Shown here: positions 18,285 to 26,354 of the stretch, in pieces
Layout of the letters: each line of letters opens with the position of its first letter
How positions within the stretch are numbered: the first letter of the stretch is position 1
NCBI GenBank assembly: GCA_964599235.1
Contig: CAZRDX010000017.1
Span: 108,918-172,917, forward strand
DNA: 64,000 nt
Origin: DRPN01 sp964599235
GTDB lineage: Bacteria; Bacteroidota; Bacteroidia; Bacteroidales; VadinHA17
Direction of reading: 5' to 3'
Translations under genes and position numbers: made by a program
The notes under the pieces: generated by a model
Databases searched by the model: none
Told to the model about the DNA's origin: nothing
Seen by the model: only the letters and a program-made list of their open reading frames with translations

Positions 18285-19454
18285 TCAGAGGTCGTCGGAG
18301 TAGATGACGGGGGGGGTCTCCCGCAGGTTATAGCCGCTGGACATCATCCTTCCGTAAGCGCCGGCGCTGCGAATAGCAAGGATATCGCCCCGCACCGTGG
18401 GAGGAAATGGGATGTTGCGGGCGAAAGTGTCGGCGGTCTCGCACACCGGGCCCACGATGTCCACCTTCATCACCTCCTGTGTTTCCCGCCTTTGTCTGGC
18501 AGAGAGATTCTCAATGCGGTGGACCGTTTCATAGAGTGCCGGCCGTATGAGGTCGGTCATGCCGGCATCGATGACCAGGAAGGTACGGGACCCGCTCTTT
18601 TTCACGTAGAGGACCCGGGTGATCAGATCGCCCATCTGTGCCACGAGCGAACGTCCCAGTTCAAAATGCACCTGTTGGGTGTTGTCGGTTTCCAGCACTT
18701 CATGGACGGCTGCGAAGAGCCCGGCAAAGGGGGGCACAGGATGCTCTTCCGGATGCCGGTAGTCGACGCCCAGCCCTCCGCCCAGGTTGAGGCTGTGTAC
18801 CGTCAAACCCTGTTCCCGGAAAAGACGCTGAACACGGTTCACCCTGGCTGCCAGTTGCCGGAAGACCGCCAGATCGGTGATCTGGGAACCCACATGGACA
18901 TGAATGCCCCGGAAGTCGAGGAAAGAAGAACTTGCCAGCAACTCCAGCACAGGGGGGAGATCTTCCTCAAGGATCCCGAACTTATTGATCTCGAGACCTG
19001 TGGTAATGTGGCGGTGGGTATGAGCATCCACCATGGGATTGATACGTACGGCCACCCTGGCTTTGACGTTCAGCTCACGGGCGAGTTCCTCGATCACTTT
19101 CAGTTCTTCGAACGACTCCACGTTGAAGGCGCCGATGCCGGCCTGCAGGCCGATCCGTATTTCCTCGTCGGTCTTACCCACGCCGGCGAAGAAGACGGAT
19201 GCGGGGTCGAAGCCGGCCCGTATGGCGGCCTTCACCTCGTTGCCACTCACACAGTCGGCGCCCAGTCCCGCCTGGCGCAAGAGATCCAACACCCGGGGAT
19301 CAGCATTGGCTTTCAGGGCGTAATGAATACGGTAACCATAAGTCCCCGCTGCTCTGACAGCCTGTTCCACAGTTCTGCGTAACAGGTCCAGATCATAGTA
19401 GTAGAAGGGGGTGGGCAGATCCCGGAAACGACCGACAAGTTCCTCAGTGGACAT
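18285..19454 (-). CDS. lysA: Diaminopimelate decarboxylase
   Basis: A 389-residue PLP enzyme of the fold-III (alanine racemase-like) group that makes lysine from meso-diaminopimelate. The PLP lysine is Lys48 in HYALKANAD; the glycine loop GGGLGVDYR and the substrate-side Cys in GPVCETADTF are present. It overlaps the aspartate kinase gene by 11 bp, so the first and last enzymes of the lysine branch are transcribed together. Length is slightly short but complete. Confidence 0.95.
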   Translation of the reverse strand: MSTEELVGRFRDLPTPFYYYDLDLLRRTVEQAVRAAGTYGYRIHYALKANADPRVLDLLRQAGLGADCVSGNEVKAAIRAGFDPASVFFAGVGKTDEEIRIGLQAGIGAFNVESFEELKVIEELARELNVKARVAVRINPMVDAHTHRHITTGLEINKFGILEEDLPPVLELLASSSFLDFRGIHVHVGSQITDLAVFRQLAARVNRVQRLFREQGLTVHSLNLGGGLGVDYRHPEEHPVPPFAGLFAAVHEVLETDNTQQVHFELGRSLVAQMGDLITRVLYVKKSGSRTFLVIDAGMTDLIRPALYETVHRIENLSARQRRETQEVMKVDIVGPVCETADTFARNIPFPPTVRGDILAIRSAGAYGRMMSSGYNLRETPPVIYSDDL

Positions 19455-20784
19455 GGACTTCGCTGTTGGAGTTAAGAAACAAATGGCGATGGAGGGCTTT
19501 CAGGGCTTCTCCCTTATGCCGGGAATGCAGAAGGAGCGAGATATTGTTCATGCTTCCGCCGTAGGAGATCATTCTCACGGGTATCTCTTGCAAGGCGTTG
19601 AAAACATGACGGACCATTCCAGGACGTTCAGCCATGAAATCCCCTACCACACAGATGATCGACTGATCCCGGTCGATCTCAACCATTCCGTAACGTTTGA
19701 GTTCTTCGACGATCTCATGCAGATGGGTTCGGTCATCAATGGTAAGGGATACCGAGACCTCCGATGTGCTGATCATGTCAATGGGGGTACGGTATCGTTC
19801 GAAGACCTCGAAGACCTTGCGCAGGAAGCCGTAAGCATTGAGCATCCGGGTAGAGCGTATACGGACGGCCGTGATCCCGTCTTTGGCGGCAACCGCCTTG
19901 ATGGATGATCCGTTCTTTTTGTCCTGCACCAGCGTTCCTTCGGCTTCCGGCCGCAGGGTGTTCTTGATGCGGATAGGGATGTTGCGTCGCTGTGCGGGGA
20001 ACACGCAGGCAGGATGCAGCACCTTGGCCCCGAAATAGGCCAGTTCGTCGGCCTCCTCGTAGGAGAGAACAGGGATGGGAGACGTTTCCTGGACAACGCG
20101 CGGATCGTTGTTGTGCACCCCGTCGACATCAGTCCATATCTGGATCTCCTCGGCAGGCAGCACAGCTCCGATCAGACTGGCCGTAAAGTCTGAGCCGCCC
20201 CGCCCCAACGTATCGATCCGGCCTTCACGATCGGCACAGATGAATCCCTGGGTTATGAACAACCGGGTATCCGGATCCTCATCCAGGACCTTCTTCAAGG
20301 CCATCTCCAGATGCTCCATGTCCACCATGCCATCCTCGTCTTTCACAATGAGATCCGGAGCATAGAGATAGCGGAAAGATTCCCCCAGACTGTTGAGAAG
20401 ACAACGCAACAGCCCCGTGGAGAGCAGTTCTCCCTGGGCAAGGATCTCATGTTCCACCGCAGCAGAAAAAGGCTGGTCAAGCAAAGTACGCAGACGAATG
20501 AACCTCCCCTCAACGAAAAGACGGGCCCGGTTGTATTCCTCAGGTTCCTCGAAAAGCCGGTAGATAAACCTCACATAATCCTGTTCCAGCTCCCCCGCCA
20601 GCTGAAAAGAGTCTTTCTGTTCCCCTTCCCGAAGCATTTCCGCCAACCTTTCCAGCTTGTCGGTGGTACCCGCTACTGCGGAAAGAACCACCACCGCCGG
20701 AAGCTGTTCCCTGATCAGCGAGGGCAGCCTCCGGAAACGCTCCGGCGTGCCTACCGATGTTCCTCCGAATTTCAGAACTTTCAT
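19444..20784 (-). CDS. lysC: Aspartate kinase
   Basis: A 446-residue monofunctional aspartokinase catalysing the first step to lysine, threonine and methionine. The N-terminal MKVLKFGGTSVG and mid-protein GRGGSDFTASLIGA with WTDVDGVHNNDPR are diagnostic. The C-terminal ~140 residues carry paired ACT regulatory domains (VRIRSTRMLNAYGFLRKVFEVF; SIICVVGDFMAERPGMVRHVFNAL), so feedback control by an amino acid is expected. There is no homoserine dehydrogenase domain. A TATTTTTG -7 element lies 40 bp upstream. Confidence 0.95.
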   Translation of the reverse strand: MKVLKFGGTSVGTPERFRRLPSLIREQLPAVVVLSAVAGTTDKLERLAEMLREGEQKDSFQLAGELEQDYVRFIYRLFEEPEEYNRARLFVEGRFIRLRTLLDQPFSAAVEHEILAQGELLSTGLLRCLLNSLGESFRYLYAPDLIVKDEDGMVDMEHLEMALKKVLDEDPDTRLFITQGFICADREGRIDTLGRGGSDFTASLIGAVLPAEEIQIWTDVDGVHNNDPRVVQETSPIPVLSYEEADELAYFGAKVLHPACVFPAQRRNIPIRIKNTLRPEAEGTLVQDKKNGSSIKAVAAKDGITAVRIRSTRMLNAYGFLRKVFEVFERYRTPIDMISTSEVSVSLTIDDRTHLHEIVEELKRYGMVEIDRDQSIICVVGDFMAERPGMVRHVFNALQEIPVRMISYGGSMNNISLLLHSRHKGEALKALHRHLFLNSNSEVHVH

Positions 20785-20823
20785 CTTACTGTTTTCTCAT
20801 TGTTGCATTGTTTCGACGGCGGG

Positions 20824-20831
20824 CAAAAATA
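20824..20831 (-). promoter_or_regulatory. Bacteroidetes -7 element (lysC-lysA)
   Basis: Minus strand TATTTTTG matches TAnnTTTG, about 40 bp upstream of the aspartate kinase start in the divergent region shared with the ACT-like gene. Confidence 0.55.
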
Positions 20832-20873
20832 GCAAAGCCCTTTTTCTCCGAAAAATTCTTATCAATAAAAAAC

Positions 20874-20900
20874 AAATTCTTAACTTTGTGTTAAGAATTT
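20874..20900 (+). promoter_or_regulatory. Perfect 11-bp inverted repeat enclosing a -7 element
   Basis: Arms AAATTCTTAAC (20874-20884) and GTTAAGAATTT (20890-20900) are perfect reverse complements with spacer TTTGT. The -7 element TAACTTTG (20881-20888) of the ACT-like gene lies across the centre, so a dimeric repressor binding here would block the promoter. No cognate regulator is identifiable. Confidence 0.6.
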
Positions 20901-20950
20901 AACGCCATTGATAATCCAGAGTGTTTACCTGTCCCTGAAGACAAAGCGTA

Positions 20951-21607
20951 ATGGTATCCGTATCAGAAATTGTACGTGAGATAGTAAAGGGTACTCCATT
21001 TCTGGAAGAGATGCTGCAGGAGGGGCTGATCAATCATTCATCGCTGGCGCGCAAACTGCGACCGTTGATATCCAGGCGTTTAAGGAAGGAGGTCACTGCA
21101 GGGGCGGTGGTGATGGCTTTGAAGCGCATGTCACACGGTTCGCTGGAGCGAGTGAGGCTGGAAGCTTTCCTTAGGGGTTTGGGGGACATGGTAACGCGTA
21201 CCGATCTGCTGGACTATACTTTTCGCAACTCCCCTACCCTTTTGGAGCACCATGCCCGTTTTCTGGAAGAGGCGGGCCGGCAGCGGGATCTTTTCTGTAC
21301 CTTTTCGCAGGGGGTTCACGAGACGACGATCATCATTGTCAGGGAGGGAGCCCCGATGCTGGAACGTTATTTCAGGGGCGAAGAACTGTTGGCCCGCAAG
21401 ACCGGACTGGCATCCATCACGCTCCTGCTGCCTGCAGAGAACACGGAGATCACGGGTTTCTATTATTTCATCCTCAAGCAGCTGGCCTGGGAGGGGGTGA
21501 ACATCAGTGAAGTGATCTCCACCACCAACGAGTTCACCATCGTCGTCTCCGACCGGGACATTGAAAAGGCCTTCTCCATTCTATTGGCTCTTAAGAAAAA
21601 GGAATGA
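20951..21607 (+). CDS. ACT-like regulatory-domain protein, divergent from aspartate kinase
   Basis: A 218-residue cytoplasmic protein. The first ~65 residues are helical (VSEIVREIVKGTPFLEEML ... LARKLRPLISRRLRKEV) and resemble a small helical DNA- or protein-binding module. The rest looks like paired ACT/aspartokinase-type regulatory domains (TTIIIVREGAPMLERYF; LASITLLLPAENTEITGFYYFILKQLAWEGVNISEVIST). It lacks any kinase domain. Divergence from lysC suggests an amino-acid-responsive regulator of this cluster, but this is inference. Its promoter is enclosed by a perfect inverted repeat. Confidence 0.65.
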   Translation: MVSVSEIVREIVKGTPFLEEMLQEGLINHSSLARKLRPLISRRLRKEVTAGAVVMALKRMSHGSLERVRLEAFLRGLGDMVTRTDLLDYTFRNSPTLLEHHARFLEEAGRQRDLFCTFSQGVHETTIIIVREGAPMLERYFRGEELLARKTGLASITLLLPAENTEITGFYYFILKQLAWEGVNISEVISTTNEFTIVVSDRDIEKAFSILLALKKKE

Positions 21608-21681
21608 TCTCCCGGAATGCTTCTTTTCCTAAAAAGAACAGAGGTCTCCCTTCTCTTCTCTTGTCCTGATGACATCCATGA

Positions 21682-22041
21682 TCAGATGATCGGATCGTCG
21701 TCCTTATCTTCCTCGTCCTCTTCGTCCTCCTCCTTACCGCTCAGGATCTCCATATCGGCATACTTGTCCTCGAACATCTCACGGACTTCCTCTTTAAGAA
21801 TCCCATCCTCATAGTCATCATCCGTGCTGATGATCATGTCGGCCTCGTCCTCGGTCATCCGCACCAGATAATAGTAGTCTTCCGTCTCAAAAGGCAAGGC
21901 ACTGACATACTTTCCGTCCTTGTTGAGAAAAGTGATAAGATACTGGCTGAATCCTTCGGGATAGGCCAGTTTTATCTGTTCCTGGATACTCTTGTCAAGC
22001 TTGTCGTAATCCTTGATGATCCTGGGTTTGTTCTTGTTCAT
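21682..22041 (-). CDS. Acidic conserved hypothetical protein
   Basis: No function recognised. A 119-residue soluble protein beginning MNKNKPRIIKDYDKLDKS; the ATG at 22041 is preferred to one 14 codons upstream because that adds only an unrelated hydrophobic stretch. The core (EQIKLAYPEGFSQYLITFLNKDGKYVSALPFETEDYYYLVRM) looks folded, while the last ~25 residues are almost purely Asp/Glu/Lys (a low-complexity acidic tail). Similar short acidic-tailed proteins are common in Bacteroidetes. It is convergent with the ACT-like gene and stands alone. Confidence 0.7.
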   Translation of the reverse strand: MNKNKPRIIKDYDKLDKSIQEQIKLAYPEGFSQYLITFLNKDGKYVSALPFETEDYYYLVRMTEDEADMIISTDDDYEDGILKEEVREMFEDKYADMEILSGKEEDEEDEEDKDDDPII

Positions 22042-22219
22042 AGCAGGTTCGAATAACAGCACAATGATATAAAAAAATCTCACACAAAAAATTCAGAGCA
22101 TTTTTTTGCGAAAAAATTATGATCTTTGGAGAGTGTACTGTGGTCATGGGCATTTGCGTCCCTTTTTCCGCAAAAAAAATGCCGGTCATTGTTTTCACGG
22201 CACCTCTGAAATTCTTGTC

Positions 22220-23632
22220 ATGATGAGAGCATATTTGTTGATAATTTGGCTGTTTTTCCCTGTCATTCTTTCCGCCCAGGGGTCAGGGGAATATGTTCCG
22301 CCGGAAGATCCGCTGGTAGAAAAGAACCTGGAAGAGTGGCAGGACCTCAAATTTGGGTTCATGATGCACTGGGGTCCATATTCGCAGTGGGGGATCGTCG
22401 AGTCGTGGTCAATCTGCAGTGAAGATCAGCCCTGGTGCCGGCGTAATGCGGAGGATTATACCGCATACAAGAAAGCCTATGAAATGCTGAAGACCACCTT
22501 CAATCCGCGCAAGTTCGACCCCGAGGGGTGGGCCCGGGCCGCCAGGGAGGCGGGCATGCGCTACCTGGTCTTCACCACCAAACATCACGACGGGTTCTGT
22601 ATGTTCGATACCCGGCTCACCGACTATAAGATCACCGATGAACATTGTCCTTTTCACACATCCGAGAAAGCCGATGTCACCAAGGCCATCTTTGAGGCCT
22701 TCCGGGCCGAAGGTTTCAAGGTGGGAGCTTATTTTTCCAAGCCCGACTGGCATTCTCCTTATTACTGGTGGCCCTATTTCGCCACACCCGACCGGCATGT
22801 GAACTATGATCCGGAGAAGTACCCGGAACGGTGGGAGAAGTTCAAGGCGTTTGTTCACGGGCAGGTGGAAGAGCTCATGACCGGCTATGGCCGTGTGGAT
22901 ATCCTGTGGCTCGACGGCGGCTGGGTCCGTCCCCGTCCTGGCATAGGCCGGCATCCGTGGGATCAGGACATCGACATGCCTTCGCTTGCGGCCATGGCCC
23001 GCCGGCATCAGCCGGGCCTAATCATCGTGGACAGGAGCGTGGCGGGAGCTTACGAGAACTACCGCACACCGGAACAGCACGTACCGGACAAGCCCCTCCC
23101 CTATCCCTGGGAAACCTGCATGACGATGGGAGGATCCTGGTCCTACAACCCGCTCGACCACTACAAACCCACCCGTCAGTTGATCCATCTGCTGGTGGAC
23201 ATCGTCTCCAAAGGCGGCAATTTCCTTCTGAATGTAGGGCCGACCCCTCAGGGAGAACTGCCGGCGGAGGCCTTGGAACGAATGAAAGAGATCGGAGCCT
23301 GGATGAAGGTGAACGGTGAAGCCATCTATGGCACCCGCCCCGTGGCACCCTACAAAAGCGACGAGGTATGTCTCACGCAGGGTAAAAAAGGTGAGGTCTA
23401 TGCCATCTACCTCGCCGGCGAGGATGAAACGACCCTTCCATCCAGGATCAGGGTAAAAGGGATACGCGCCGCACGTGGATCCCACATTCATATGCTGGGC
23501 AGCAACAGCCGGCTGCGCTGGTACAACGAAGCGGATACCCTGGTGATCGAGATCCCACGCAGCCTGGGGCAGCATCCTGCCTGTCAGCATGCCTGGAGCT
23601 TCCGGATCGATCATATCGAAACCAATCCATAA
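22220..23632 (+). CDS. Secreted alpha-L-fucosidase, GH29
   Basis: A 470-residue exported glycosidase; the start at 22220 gives the signal peptide MMRAYLLIIWLFFPVILSAQ. The N-terminal catalytic barrel is GH29: LKFGFMMHWGPYSQWGIVESW near residue 43 (split here only by family knowledge), KHHDGFCMFDT, and the nucleophile Asp232 in DILWLDGGWV. A C-terminal beta-sandwich begins around residue 375. It should release terminal alpha-linked fucose from host or plant glycans by a retaining mechanism. The next gene, a GH123-like lipoprotein, begins 12 bp after it, so the two act as a pair. Confidence 0.92.
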   Translation: MMRAYLLIIWLFFPVILSAQGSGEYVPPEDPLVEKNLEEWQDLKFGFMMHWGPYSQWGIVESWSICSEDQPWCRRNAEDYTAYKKAYEMLKTTFNPRKFDPEGWARAAREAGMRYLVFTTKHHDGFCMFDTRLTDYKITDEHCPFHTSEKADVTKAIFEAFRAEGFKVGAYFSKPDWHSPYYWWPYFATPDRHVNYDPEKYPERWEKFKAFVHGQVEELMTGYGRVDILWLDGGWVRPRPGIGRHPWDQDIDMPSLAAMARRHQPGLIIVDRSVAGAYENYRTPEQHVPDKPLPYPWETCMTMGGSWSYNPLDHYKPTRQLIHLLVDIVSKGGNFLLNVGPTPQGELPAEALERMKEIGAWMKVNGEAIYGTRPVAPYKSDEVCLTQGKKGEVYAIYLAGEDETTLPSRIRVKGIRAARGSHIHMLGSNSRLRWYNEADTLVIEIPRSLGQHPACQHAWSFRIDHIETNP

Positions 23633-23644
23633 AGATCTTTCTCC

Positions 23645-25411
23645 ATGAAAAAGTCTTTTCTCTACCTGATTCTGGCAATAGCAGGGATGTCCTGCACCCC
23701 GTCGGCACGGCAGAGTGCACAGCCTTTTGATGAACCCGATGATCCTGACACGCTTGCGGTCAGGACATGGCAAGGTGCCACGGGGCGGGTGCATGCCGCT
23801 TTCGGCAGCACCGATATACGTTACGAACGGAGCAAACCGCCCACGAAAGATCTGTCTGTCTCGTGGCAGGGTACGGCCTGGCGGGGTGAGCGGGTCGCAA
23901 CACAGGTCGTGGTATGGAGCAGTGTAGCGCTTCCGTCGGTGACGGTGGGTTGCACCCCGCTGCAGGGAGACTCATCAGAGATCACAGGAGAGGCCATCGC
24001 GCTCCATCCTTTGGGATATGTGCTTGCAGACACCGGTTTCACGGGATGCCGTCGCCGGAGTCAGGATACCATGAAGGCGATGCTCTCACCGGAGATCCTT
24101 TACGACAACCGGCCATTCCCTCTTGCGGCGCGTTCGGTACGTCCGGTATGGTTGAGCATCCGGGTACCGTCCACTGCCCCTGCCGGCATCTACCATGGTT
24201 CGGTGGTAATCTCCACAGGTGAAGACTCCCTTTACCTGCCCCTGACCCTCCGGGTGCAGGAGATGACCCTCCCCCCGCCCTCCGATTGGCATTTCCATCT
24301 TGATCTCTGGCAAAACCCCTTTGCCGTGGCCCGGTACCACGGGGTGGCTCTCTGGTCGCAGGAACACTGGGATCTTATCCGCAAGTATCTGCATCTTCTC
24401 GCCTCAGCAGGCCAGAAATGCATCACCACCTCCATCATTGACAAACCCTGGGGGGGACAGACCTATGATCCTTTCGGTGCCATGATCGGTTTTGTCCGCA
24501 ACCACGACGGCACCTGGGATTATGATTATTCGGTTTTCGACCAGTACGTGGAAACCGCCATGGAAGAGGGTATCACGGAGCAGATCAGTTGTTACACCAT
24601 GGTGCCCTGGGGCAACCGTTTCCGCTATTATGACGAGGACTCGGCCGCCACTGTGACACTGGAGGCACGTCCCGGCAGTGCGGAGTATGAAGCTTTCTGG
24701 GAACCTTTCCTGCAGGATTTCATTGCCCATCTGAAGGAAAAGGGCTGGTACGAGCGTACGGCCATCGCTTTGGATGAACGGGGTGAGGAGGACACACGCC
24801 ATCTCATTGCTTTCCTCCATCGCTCGGCTCCCGGCCTTAAACTCACCCTCGCGGGAGGGTATTACCCCTCGGTCATCCGGGAGATCTACGATTTCAGTTA
24901 TTATTTCTGGCATCTTGATCGGGAAAAAACACCATTGCTGGCTGCCGGACGACGCAGCGAGGGTAAGATCACAACCTGGTATGTGGCATGCAATGTACCG
25001 CATCCCAACGATTTCACCTTTTCTCCACCGGCCGAAGCGACTCTGCAGGGATGGATCACCGCGGCACTGGGCCTGGACGGCTTCCTCCGCTGGGCCTACA
25101 ACTCCTGGCCTGAAGATGTGATGCACGACTCGCGTTTCCGTACCTGGCCCTCGGGAGATACCTATTTTGTCTATCCGGGACCATACAGTTCCGTTCGTTT
25201 TGAGAAATTGCGCGAAGGGATCCAGGATTACACCAAGATCGCCATCCTTCAGGAAAGGATCAGGGAAAAGGATCGAAACATCCCCGACTCGCTCGATCTC
25301 CGGAAGTTCCTGGAGCAGCTGGATCCGCGCAAGATCAGGGACGCCTCTCTCTATACCCGGGAGGGCAGGAAGATTCTGTCCGGGCTGACCGACCTGCTCA
25401 GCGGAGATTAG
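23645..25411 (+). CDS. GH123-like (DUF4091) lipoprotein glycoside hydrolase
   Basis: A 588-residue lipoprotein: the signal ends at Cys17 (AIAGMSC). An N-terminal beta-sandwich (about 45-215) leads into a DUF4091 barrel with PPPSDWHFHLDLWQNPFAVA and TITTSIID-type strands. An adjacent Asp-Glu pair (Asp377-Glu378 in IALDERGEE) fits the DE dyad of GH123 beta-N-acetylgalactosaminidases, which use substrate-assisted catalysis. The end (FRTWPSGDTYFVYPGP, then SVRFEKLREGIQDY) is a DUF4091 hallmark. Paired with the fucosidase it would suit fucosylated GalNAc-containing glycans such as mucin or glycolipid caps. Specificity is inferred from family. Confidence 0.82.
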   Translation: MKKSFLYLILAIAGMSCTPSARQSAQPFDEPDDPDTLAVRTWQGATGRVHAAFGSTDIRYERSKPPTKDLSVSWQGTAWRGERVATQVVVWSSVALPSVTVGCTPLQGDSSEITGEAIALHPLGYVLADTGFTGCRRRSQDTMKAMLSPEILYDNRPFPLAARSVRPVWLSIRVPSTAPAGIYHGSVVISTGEDSLYLPLTLRVQEMTLPPPSDWHFHLDLWQNPFAVARYHGVALWSQEHWDLIRKYLHLLASAGQKCITTSIIDKPWGGQTYDPFGAMIGFVRNHDGTWDYDYSVFDQYVETAMEEGITEQISCYTMVPWGNRFRYYDEDSAATVTLEARPGSAEYEAFWEPFLQDFIAHLKEKGWYERTAIALDERGEEDTRHLIAFLHRSAPGLKLTLAGGYYPSVIREIYDFSYYFWHLDREKTPLLAAGRRSEGKITTWYVACNVPHPNDFTFSPPAEATLQGWITAALGLDGFLRWAYNSWPEDVMHDSRFRTWPSGDTYFVYPGPYSSVRFEKLREGIQDYTKIAILQERIREKDRNIPDSLDLRKFLEQLDPRKIRDASLYTREGRKILSGLTDLLSGD

Positions 25412-26354
25412 GCTCTCCGTCGCTGCCCCGGCGTGCCGCCATGATGGCCTTCAGGGAGAATGCATAGATACGTCCCGGAAGAACGTTGGTCTCAGAACTG
25501 ACGAGGATCGTATCCCCGTCCAGGAAAGTGACCCCTTCGGTCTGTGCACGGAAGAATTCCGGGTACCGGACACGGAGCACTTTACCCCGGAAAAAACGAT
25601 GTCCCGGAAAATCATAGAACACCCAAAGATAGGGATAAAAGCTTTCGTAACCCGAGAGGACCAGCGTCTTTCCGTCGGGACTGAGGGCAGCACCCGTAAC
25701 CAGACCGCGGAGAAAGAACGAATCGGCTAGCTGGGCATCATAATCCCCCGGTTCGCCGGGAAGAAGATAAAGGGAGGTCTGTTCCCACTTCCAGTCCTTT
25801 GTGAACAGGTAAAGGGTATCATCCACGGCGATGAAAGCCTCACAGTCCCAGCGTGTCGCCAAAGGAAGACGAATAAAGGAACGCTGCTCGGGATATCGGA
25901 AAGAGATCACTTCCGCTTCCACCTGTTCCTTGCCAGCAGCATCGGAAGCAGGATAAGGGATCCTGAAGATACGAAGGTCTTTGCGCCAACCGGCATTGTT
26001 GCCAAAATCTCCGATGTAGATGAATCTTTCGTCGCGTGCCAGCGATTCCCAGTCGTGGTTGGAGGCGTTTTCCACCACCACTCTCCTTACGATGCTGTTC
26101 GTGCGGGGGGCATATCCGTAGAGGATGTTCTCTCCTCCGCTGTCGTTGATCGTCCACAGGAGACTGTCCCACCATAAAAGCGCGGAGGATTCATGGATCT
26201 CTGCCGGCAGGGAATCGACATAGATACGAGGGACCACATGGACCGTAGGGATATGAAGTCCTTCCTTCTCCATGGATCTTGGGTTTCCATCGAAGGAGGT
26301 GAAAAGGAAGAGGAAAGGGAAGAGGGACAACAGGATCATTCTCATCGGAAACAT
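25398..26354 (-). CDS. Secreted beta-propeller-like protein of unknown function
   Basis: A 318-residue protein (or 315 from the ATG at 26345) with a signal peptide (MILLSLFPFLFLFTSFDG). Repeated strand patterns such as HESSALLWWDSLLWTINDSGG, IYIGDFGNNAGWRKDLRIFRI and GAALSPDGKTLVLSGYE resemble beta-propeller or esterase-like phytase folds. No catalytic motif is certain. It overlaps the 3' end of the 5'-nucleotidase gene by about 13 bp on the same strand, and its own stop overlaps the convergent GH123-like gene by 14 bp. A role with the nucleotidase in phosphate release is possible but speculative. Confidence 0.7.
   Translation of the reverse strand: MFPMRMILLSLFPFLFLFTSFDGNPRSMEKEGLHIPTVHVVPRIYVDSLPAEIHESSALLWWDSLLWTINDSGGENILYGYAPRTNSIVRRVVVENASNHDWESLARDERFIYIGDFGNNAGWRKDLRIFRIPYPASDAAGKEQVEAEVISFRYPEQRSFIRLPLATRWDCEAFIAVDDTLYLFTKDWKWEQTSLYLLPGEPGDYDAQLADSFFLRGLVTGAALSPDGKTLVLSGYESFYPYLWVFYDFPGHRFFRGKVLRVRYPEFFRAQTEGVTFLDGDTILVSSETNVLPGRIYAFSLKAIMAARRGSDGEPNLR

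Noticed and set aside
22147..22184. Imperfect hairpin (GGCATTTGCG ... CGCAAAAAAAATGCC) in the leader of the GH29 gene
   Set aside because: The stem is interrupted by a five-base bulge and no riboswitch or attenuator pattern is recognised.
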